Assembly: GCA_038229875.1 (NCBI GenBank)
Contig: JBBROA010000135.1
Coordinates: 1-9,929, forward strand
Direction of reading: 5' to 3'
Source of the DNA: JALYUA01 sp038229875
Lineage (GTDB): Bacteria > Acidobacteriota > Thermoanaerobaculia > UBA5066 > Gp7-AA6
DNA length: 9,929 nt
Shown here piece by piece: positions 6,477 to 9,929 of the stretch. A program made the position numbers and the translations under genes. The notes beneath the pieces are model-generated. The model was given only the letters and a program-made list of their open reading frames with translations. It was not told the origin of the DNA and ran no database searches. How positions within the stretch are numbered: position 1 is the first letter of the stretch; each line of letters starts with the position of its first letter.

Positions 6477-6734
6477 TTACGCCAGGCGCTTGCGCCCCGT
6501 CATGGCCCGGTAGATGAAAAGGACGACGAGCGCCCCGATCAGCGCGCCGATAAATCCGGCCGGCTCTCCCTCGCGGTAGAGACCGAGCGCGCGACCCAGG
6601 AATCCACCGAGAAGCGCCCCTACCATTCCAAGCAGGGTCGTCACGATGATTCCGCCTCCGTCCCGCCCGGGCATGACAAACTTCGCCAGGGCGCCGATCA
6701 CGAGTCCGAAGATGATCCATCCAAGAATGCCCAT
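6477..6734 (-). CDS. GlsB/YeaQ/YmgE-family stress-response membrane protein
   Basis: An 85-residue integral membrane protein of the transglycosylase-associated (GlsB/YeaQ/YmgE) family, at the normal family length. Three hydrophobic Gly-rich helices are visible: about 2-20 (GILGWIIFGLVIGALAKFV), 28-50 and 58-77. The family hallmarks are present: ALAKFVMPG after helix 1, a GMVGALLGGFLGR turn in helix 2, and a basic C-terminus. The ATG at 6734 is set by a strong AGGAGG (complement of 6745-6750) 10 nt upstream; a longer in-frame start at 6797 has no support. Members sit in the inner membrane and are induced by acid, osmotic or stationary-phase stress in several bacteria, but the molecular function is unknown. 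It is probably monocistronic, ended by the UUCG terminator downstream. Confidence 0.92.
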   Translation of the reverse strand: MGILGWIIFGLVIGALAKFVMPGRDGGGIIVTTLLGMVGALLGGFLGRALGLYREGEPAGFIGALIGALVVLFIYRAMTGRKRLA

Positions 6735-6805
6735 CGTTAGTGGCCCTCCTTGGCGGGAGGAGATAGCAAGCTCCACGCCACCGTCGCCTCCGCTCACTCC
6801 GGGAC

Positions 6806-6831
6806 GTGCCGTTCGCCCCGGCGAACGGCAC
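6806..6831. repeat. Perfect 12-bp inverted repeat (tight hairpin)
   Basis: GTGCCGTTCGCC (6806-6817) is exactly complemented by GGCGAACGGCAC (6820-6831) with 2 nt between, so about 10 bp can pair around a 6-nt loop. It is the first of a cluster of GC-rich palindromes between the divergent genes starting at 6734 and 7061. No T-run follows on either strand, so it is not a typical intrinsic terminator. Confidence 0.85.
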
Positions 6832-6832
6832 C

Positions 6833-6867
6833 GGCGAGCGGCTCGCCTGTCGGCTCGACCGCTCGCC
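6833..6867. repeat. Overlapping inverted repeats with two alternative folds
   Basis: GGCGAGC (6833-6839) and GCTCGCC (6841-6847) form a 15-bp palindrome around one central base. The same left half, extended to GGCGAGCGG (6833-6841), also pairs perfectly with CCGCTCGCC (6859-6867) across a 17-nt loop. The two structures are mutually exclusive. The block lies in the 326-nt gene-free stretch 6735-7060. Confidence 0.75.
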
Positions 6868-6887
6868 TCGTCCCTCCGTTCGCTGCG

Positions 6888-6946
6888 GCTCCCGCCCCGA
6901 GAGGCTCCTCCCTCCCTCTGGTCGGGAGACTCCTCTCGGGGCGAGC
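6888..6946. repeat. Long imperfect inverted repeat (15-bp stem)
   Basis: GCCCCGAGAGG (6894-6904) is perfectly complemented at 6932-6942. The stem extends by four more pairs (6888-6891 with 6943-6946) past a two-base bulge. A pyrimidine-rich tract (6905-6919) fills the left side of the loop, where CTCCC (6912-6916) can pair with GGGAG (6924-6928). There is no T-run, so function as a terminator is doubtful. The rest of the gene-free stretch (6947-7048) shows no recognisable promoter box. Confidence 0.8.
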
Positions 6947-7060
6947 TTAGCCACCATCGTGGCGGTGGCGCAGCTCTGCTCGCACTCCCGGGGGATGGCG
7001 TGGCGACTCAGGGACAGGAAGGGAACACTTGTTGCACCGGGGACCTTTGGAGGAACGCCT

Positions 7061-7507
7061 ATGACTGACCGAACTCTGGACCGCTGCGTGGAACAGCTCA
7101 ACTCGCTTCTTCGCGGGGAGATCTCCGCTGCGGAGACATACAAGATGGCGATCGAGAAGGTCGGCGGCGACCGGCAGGGGGAGGGCGTCCAGTTGCGCGC
7201 TGTCTCCCAGCAGCATGGCGAGCAGGCTCAGCGGCTTCGCGACGAGATCCGCCGTGCGGGCGGCGAGGCCGACGATGCTTCGGGCGCGTGGGGCGCCTAC
7301 GCGAAGACGATCCAGGGGGCGGCCAGCCTCTTTGGCGACGCGTCGGCTTTGAAGGCCCTGAAGGAGGGCGAGGAGCACGGCCTGAAGGACTATCGCGAGG
7401 CGCTCGACTCCGTTGACGAGCCGGCCCGGCGGCTCATTTCCGAATCGCTCATCCCCGCGCAGCAGAGGCACATCACGACCCTCGATGCCCTGATCGCCGC
7501 ACTGTAG
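7061..7507 (+). CDS. DUF2383 / PA2169-family four-helix-bundle (ferritin-like) protein
   Basis: A 148-residue all-helical protein matching the DUF2383 pattern: LNSLLRGEISAAETYKMA (helix 1, 13-30), RAVSQQHGEQAQRLRDEI then RRAGGEAD (helix 2 and turn), WGAYAKTIQG, KEGEEHGLKDYREAL (helix 3, 101-115) and QQRHITTLDALI (helix 4). Glu20, Glu25, His52, Glu54, Glu103, Glu104, His106 and His137 sit where ferritin-like bundles carry metal ligands, but metal binding is not demonstrated for the family. No leader or membrane segment; probably cytosolic. The ATG at 7061 is fixed by GGAGG (7049-7053) 7 nt upstream; the open frame runs back to 6806 through the palindrome cluster without another ribosome site. 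Relatives are often linked to stress or stationary phase, which fits the neighbouring GlsB-family gene, divergently transcribed from the same spacer. Confidence 0.88.
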   Translation: MTDRTLDRCVEQLNSLLRGEISAAETYKMAIEKVGGDRQGEGVQLRAVSQQHGEQAQRLRDEIRRAGGEADDASGAWGAYAKTIQGAASLFGDASALKALKEGEEHGLKDYREALDSVDEPARRLISESLIPAQQRHITTLDALIAAL

Positions 7508-7510
7508 GCT

Positions 7511-7544
7511 GGTGCGGCGCCAAGCGCCGCCCGTGCACCTTCTT
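7511..7544 (+). terminator. Weak terminator-like hairpin after the DUF2383 gene
   Basis: GCGGCGC (7514-7520) pairs with GCGCCGC (7524-7530) around a CAA loop, 7 nt after the TAG stop. GGTGC (7511-7515) can alternatively pair with GCACC (7535-7539), after which comes TTCTT (7540-7544). The stem is strong but the T-tract is short and lies 9 nt beyond the main stem, so termination efficiency is uncertain. Confidence 0.45.
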
Positions 7545-7600
7545 GCGGCGCCAGGACACGCCGCCCCTGCAGGTTCGGGCGGCGCTAGTACACGCCGCCC
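7545..7600. repeat. Two similar GC hairpins between convergent genes
   Basis: GCGGCG (7545-7550) pairs with CGCCGC (7559-7564), and GGGCGGCG (7577-7584) pairs with CGCCGCCC (7593-7600); both have 8-nt loops. With the hairpin at 7514-7530 they make three GGCGGCG-type stems in about 90 nt. The last one covers the stop codon of the leftward DUF983 gene (7587-7585). No T-run follows on the minus strand. They may help end or protect convergent transcripts. Confidence 0.6.
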
Positions 7601-7998
7601 GTCAGGTGAACGATCGCGGTCCACACCCCGCGAACGAACCGAAAAGTCACGAGGGGTACGAGCACGGCCGCCGAGCACCAGACGATCAGGCTCGTCCGCA
7701 GCGACCAGAGCGGGCCGAAGCCCACGCCGATCATCAGGAGGAACGCCGTGAAGAACGTGTTGATGTCGAGCGACCCGACCCACTGTCCGTGCTCGCGGGC
7801 GAAGAAGACGCCGCAGGCCTTGCAGTGGTCCCACATAACGAAGTAGCTGCGGAAGAGATCGCCCACCCCGCAGACCGGGCACTTCAGGCGCAGGCCCCGC
7901 CAGATGACCCGCTTCCAGTAACCCTCGGGCCACCGCGGCGTTCTCTTCGCCGTCGCGCGCCAGGGAAGAACGGGAGGGACGGGATCTTCCGGGTCCAT
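7585..7998 (-). CDS. DUF983 family zinc-ribbon membrane protein
   Basis: A 137-residue protein with the DUF983 layout. After a polar, Pro-rich N-terminus comes RGLRLKCPVCG (Cys40, Cys43), then DHCKACG (Cys59, Cys62), together a four-cysteine zinc-ribbon. Two hydrophobic helices follow at about 77-97 and 103-121. HGQWVGSLDINTF after the ribbon matches the family's Gly/Asp turn before the first membrane helix. It is probably a cytoplasmic-membrane protein with the ribbon on the inner face. The family's function is unknown. The ATG at 7998 has only a weak AAGG far upstream (13 nt), so translation may be poor or the start slightly different. It is convergent with the DUF2383 gene and divergent from the gene at 8239. 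Confidence 0.87.
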   Translation of the reverse strand: MDPEDPVPPVLPWRATAKRTPRWPEGYWKRVIWRGLRLKCPVCGVGDLFRSYFVMWDHCKACGVFFAREHGQWVGSLDINTFFTAFLLMIGVGFGPLWSLRTSLIVWCSAAVLVPLVTFRFVRGVWTAIVHLTGGVY

Positions 7999-8238
7999 TC
8001 GCGAATGCTAGCCTTTTGCCCGGGCGGGAAGGGGACTCAGGCGATGAAAACCCCGCGGCACCCGTCGATAGCGCGCGGTTGGCGCTGGGCGCTCGCCGTG
8101 GATCTACCCGCGCGCATAATTAACCAAGCCCCCCTGTCCCTCGCGTCTATGAAGCCGCCCGGCACGAAAACTGCTTTGCATCGTCCGGGCCCGGCCCACG
8201 CCGGTCGTCCCCCCGAAATCCGAACGAAGGAGAAGTCG

Positions 8239-8640
8239 ATGGCCCGATCCAGATTTTCCGCCCGAGACCTTGCCCCCGTGTTGATCCCCCTCGTGACCCG
8301 CGTGGCCGTGCCGATGGCGATGCGCAGCTTCCGCAAGGGCTCCAACGATCTGAACGACGCGTTTGAAGGCGTGCGCGATCGGACGGACAAGAACGTGAAG
8401 CGAACCCGCTCGGACTTCGACGATGTCCGCGATGAAGCTGTCGTCCGCGGGCGCAAGCTCGTCGACGAAGCGGTCAAGCACGGCACCGAACTTCTCGACA
8501 TGATCAGCTCGAAGGGCGTCGGCGCCGCCGAAGACTGGGCGAAGGCGATTACGAAGCCGAAGCGCAGCTTTCCCTGGGGCAAGCTTCTGGCCGTAGCGGC
8601 CATCGCCGGGGTCGGCGTGATGATCTACAACCGCGATTAA
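8239..8640 (+). CDS. Hypothetical helical protein with C-terminal membrane segment
   Basis: A 133-residue protein that I cannot assign to a family with confidence. Residues 11-28 form a hydrophobic stretch (LAPVLIPLVTRVAVPMAM). About 35-92 is a highly charged helical region rich in Asp, Arg and Lys (NDLNDAFEGVRDRTDKNVKR and onward), of the kind seen in YtxH- or ElaB-like proteins. A Lys/Arg/Pro/Trp patch (107-113) leads into a C-terminal membrane helix (115-130, LLAVAAIAGVGVMIY) and a three-residue tail. The arrangement suggests a membrane-anchored coiled coil facing the cytoplasm. The ATG at 8239 is supported by AAGGAG (8227-8232) 6 nt upstream. Longer in-frame extensions to 7543 are antisense to DUF983 and rejected. 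It ends 42 nt before a strong terminator. A stress-type role is only guessed from the neighbours. Confidence 0.8.
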   Translation: MARSRFSARDLAPVLIPLVTRVAVPMAMRSFRKGSNDLNDAFEGVRDRTDKNVKRTRSDFDDVRDEAVVRGRKLVDEAVKHGTELLDMISSKGVGAAEDWAKAITKPKRSFPWGKLLAVAAIAGVGVMIYNRD

Positions 8641-8681
8641 GCGGGTTACCCGGGAATCGCGAATCGGGAACGATCCCGAAA

Positions 8682-8715
8682 AACAAGAGGCAGCCGATCC
8701 GGCTGCCTCTTTGTT
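8682..8715. terminator. Bidirectional rho-independent terminator
   Basis: AAGAGGCAGCCG (8685-8696) pairs perfectly over 12 bp with CGGCTGCCTCTT (8700-8711) around an ATC loop; AAC/GTT adds three more pairs past a single bulged T. A-rich sequence before the stem (8679-8683) and TTTGTTATT after it (8710-8718) give T-tracts in both directions. It sits between the convergent genes ending at 8640 (plus) and 8768 (minus) and can stop both. Confidence 0.9.
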
Positions 8716-8722
8716 ATTCGTT

Positions 8723-8750
8723 CGACTCTCGACTCTCGACTCTCGACTCT
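8723..8750. repeat. Tandem repeat, 7-bp unit CGACTCT x 4
   Basis: Four exact head-to-tail copies of CGACTCT fill 28 bp, directly after the bidirectional terminator and 17 nt before the stop of the EttA-type gene. The unit is not a multiple of three and is non-coding. Such arrays can vary in copy number by slippage. Confidence 0.93.
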
Positions 8751-8767
8751 CCGCTCCCGATTCCCGC

Positions 8768-9929
8768 TCAGCGCGCCGCGAGCTTCTTGTACTTGATCCG
8801 GTGCGGCTGGTCGGCTTCCATCCCTAGGCGGCGCTTCCGGTCGGCTTCGTAGTCCTGGTAGTTGCCCTCGAACCAGACCGTGCGGCTGTCGCCTTCGAAC
8901 GCGAGGATGTGCGTGGCGATCCGGTCGAGGAACCACCGGTCGTGGCTGATGACCACCGCGCAGCCGCCGAAATCCAGCAGCGCATCTTCGAGCGCCCTCA
9001 GCGTGTCCACGTCGAGGTCGTTGGTCGGCTCGTCCAGAAGGAGGACGTTGCCGCCCTTCTTCAGGGTCCGAGCGAGGTGAAGCCGGTTGAACTCGCCCCC
9101 GGAAAGATCTCCGATTCGCTTCTGCTGGTCCGAACCCTTGAAATTGAACATCGAGACGTAGGCGCGCGACGGGATCTCGCGCTTTCCGACGATGATCCGG
9201 TCGAGCCCGTCCGAGATCTCGTCGTGAACGCTCTTCGACGGATCCGGCCGGTCGCGGTCCTGGTCGACGTACGAAGCGATCACGGTGTCGCCGACGACGA
9301 GCTTGCCGCCATCCGGCTTTTCCTGGCCCATGATCATCTTGAACAGCGTCGTCTTGCCGGCGCCGTTCGGGCCGATGATTCCGACGATCCCGCCGCGTGG
9401 CAGGTCGAAGGAAAGGTCTTCCATCAGCACCCGGTCGCCGTAGGACTTGCGCACCTTCTCCGCCCGCACGACGACGTCGCCGAGGCGCGGACCCGGCGGA
9501 ATGAACAGGTCGGCCGTCTCGCCGCGCGCCTCCGGGCCCTTGTCGGCGAGCAGGGTTTCGTACTTCTCGAGCCGGGCCTTGCTCTTCGCCTGGCGCGCGC
9601 GCGGGGACATCTTCACCCACTCGAGCTCGCGCTTCAGCGTCCGGCGCTTCGCCGACTCCTGCTTCTCTTCCATCTCGAGCCGCTGCTCCTTTTGCTCGAG
9701 CCAGCTCGTGTAGTTCCCCTCCCACGGGATGCCCGCGCCGCGGTCGAGCTCCAGGATCCAGCCCGCGACGTTGTCGAGAAAGTACCGGTCGTGCGTGACC
9801 GCGACGACGGGGCCCGGGTACTCCGCGAGGTGCCGCTCGAGCCATGCGACGGATTCGGCGTCGAGGTGGTTCGTCGGCTCGTCGAGGAGGAGGAGATCGG
9901 GCCGCTCGAGGAGGATCTTGCAGAGAGCC
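8768..9929 (-). CDS. ettA: Energy-dependent translational throttle protein EttA, ABC-F family (partial, N-terminus missing)
   Basis: The C-terminal 386 residues of an ABC-F ATPase; roughly the first 170 residues lie beyond the window, judged from the usual length near 555. In order: the end of ABC domain 1 with Walker B LLLLDEPTNHLDAESVAWLE and H-switch VTHDRYFLDN; the EttA hallmark GWILELDRGAGIPWEGNY then SWLEQK; the charged inter-domain linker (KRELEWVKMSPRARQAKSKA); ABC domain 2 with Walker A GPNGAGKTTLFK, signature LSGGEFNRLHLA, Walker B NVLLLDEPTNDLD and H-switch VISHDRWFLDRIATHILAFEGDS. There are no membrane helices, as expected: EttA binds the ribosomal E site and gates the first peptide bond according to ATP/ADP level. 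The coding frame runs open to the window edge. It converges on the 133-residue gene with a shared terminator. Confidence 0.95.
   Translation of the reverse strand, partial: ALCKILLERPDLLLLDEPTNHLDAESVAWLERHLAEYPGPVVAVTHDRYFLDNVAGWILELDRGAGIPWEGNYTSWLEQKEQRLEMEEKQESAKRRTLKRELEWVKMSPRARQAKSKARLEKYETLLADKGPEARGETADLFIPPGPRLGDVVVRAEKVRKSYGDRVLMEDLSFDLPRGGIVGIIGPNGAGKTTLFKMIMGQEKPDGGKLVVGDTVIASYVDQDRDRPDPSKSVHDEISDGLDRIIVGKREIPSRAYVSMFNFKGSDQQKRIGDLSGGEFNRLHLARTLKKGGNVLLLDEPTNDLDVDTLRALEDALLDFGGCAVVISHDRWFLDRIATHILAFEGDSRTVWFEGNYQDYEADRKRRLGMEADQPHRIKYKKLAAR

Larger units (their letters stand above)
8651..8766. repeat. Inverted repeat arms flanking the terminator and tandem repeats
   Basis: GAATCGGGA (8661-8669) is the exact complement of TCCCGATTC (8755-8763), and CGGGAATC (8651-8658) is the exact complement of GATTCCCG (8759-8766). 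Within the left arm TCGGGA (8664-8669) also pairs with TCCCGA (8674-8679). The related arms enclose the terminator and the CGACTCT repeats and fill nearly the whole spacer between convergent genes. Confidence 0.65.

Noticed and set aside
7022..7026. GGAAC as an ECF-type -35 element before the DUF2383 gene
   Set aside because: No matching -10 element is seen 16-18 nt downstream, and the motif is short enough to occur by chance.
8115..8120. CATAAT as a -10 box for the gene at 8239
   Set aside because: It is a rare AT-rich patch in the spacer, but no -35 box lies at the right distance and the island could serve either strand; too weak to list.
7543..8238. N-terminal extension of the 133-residue protein by 232 codons
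   Set aside because: It runs antisense through the DUF983 gene, and AAGGAG just before the ATG at 8239 fixes the shorter start.

Overview
The window is GC-rich bacterial DNA, densely coded on both strands, with GTG and TTG starts and Shine-Dalgarno-type ribosome sites before several genes. It has no tRNA, rRNA, CRISPR array, integrase or transposase. The gene style (Tat-leader small protein beside an amidase, PYROXD2-like oxidoreductases, small stress-type membrane genes) suits a soil or environmental lineage such as Acidobacteriota. That placement is an inference from style only.

Region 1 (1-6201) is a divergent metabolic locus around a 55-bp intergenic promoter region (2021-2075). Leftward run two tandem, paralogous FAD-dependent oxidoreductases of the CrtI/PYROXD2 type; the second starts at a TTG overlapping the stop of the first and leaves the window. 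Rightward runs a tight four-gene unit: a GcvT/LigM-like folate-type demethylase, a Rieske non-heme iron oxygenase with a choline-monooxygenase-like active-site segment, a small Tat-leader protein, and an amidase-signature hydrolase that overlaps it by 4 nt. The combination suggests stepwise breakdown of an N- or O-methylated compound that also carries an amide-type bond. The substrate cannot be read from the sequence, and no Rieske reductase gene is present in the window.

Region 2 (6202-8640) holds small genes of the envelope or general-stress type: a doubtful 55-residue charged ORF, a GlsB/YeaQ/YmgE-family membrane protein, a DUF2383 four-helix (ferritin-like) protein, a DUF983 zinc-ribbon membrane protein, and an unrecognised 133-residue helical protein with a C-terminal membrane segment. 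The spacers between them are rich in GC palindromes. One is a clear UUCG-loop terminator and another spacer carries a cluster of four inverted repeats.

Region 3 (8641-9929) has an intergenic spacer with a strong bidirectional terminator and four exact 7-bp tandem repeats. It is followed by the C-terminal two thirds of an EttA-type ABC-F translation factor on the minus strand, cut by the window edge.
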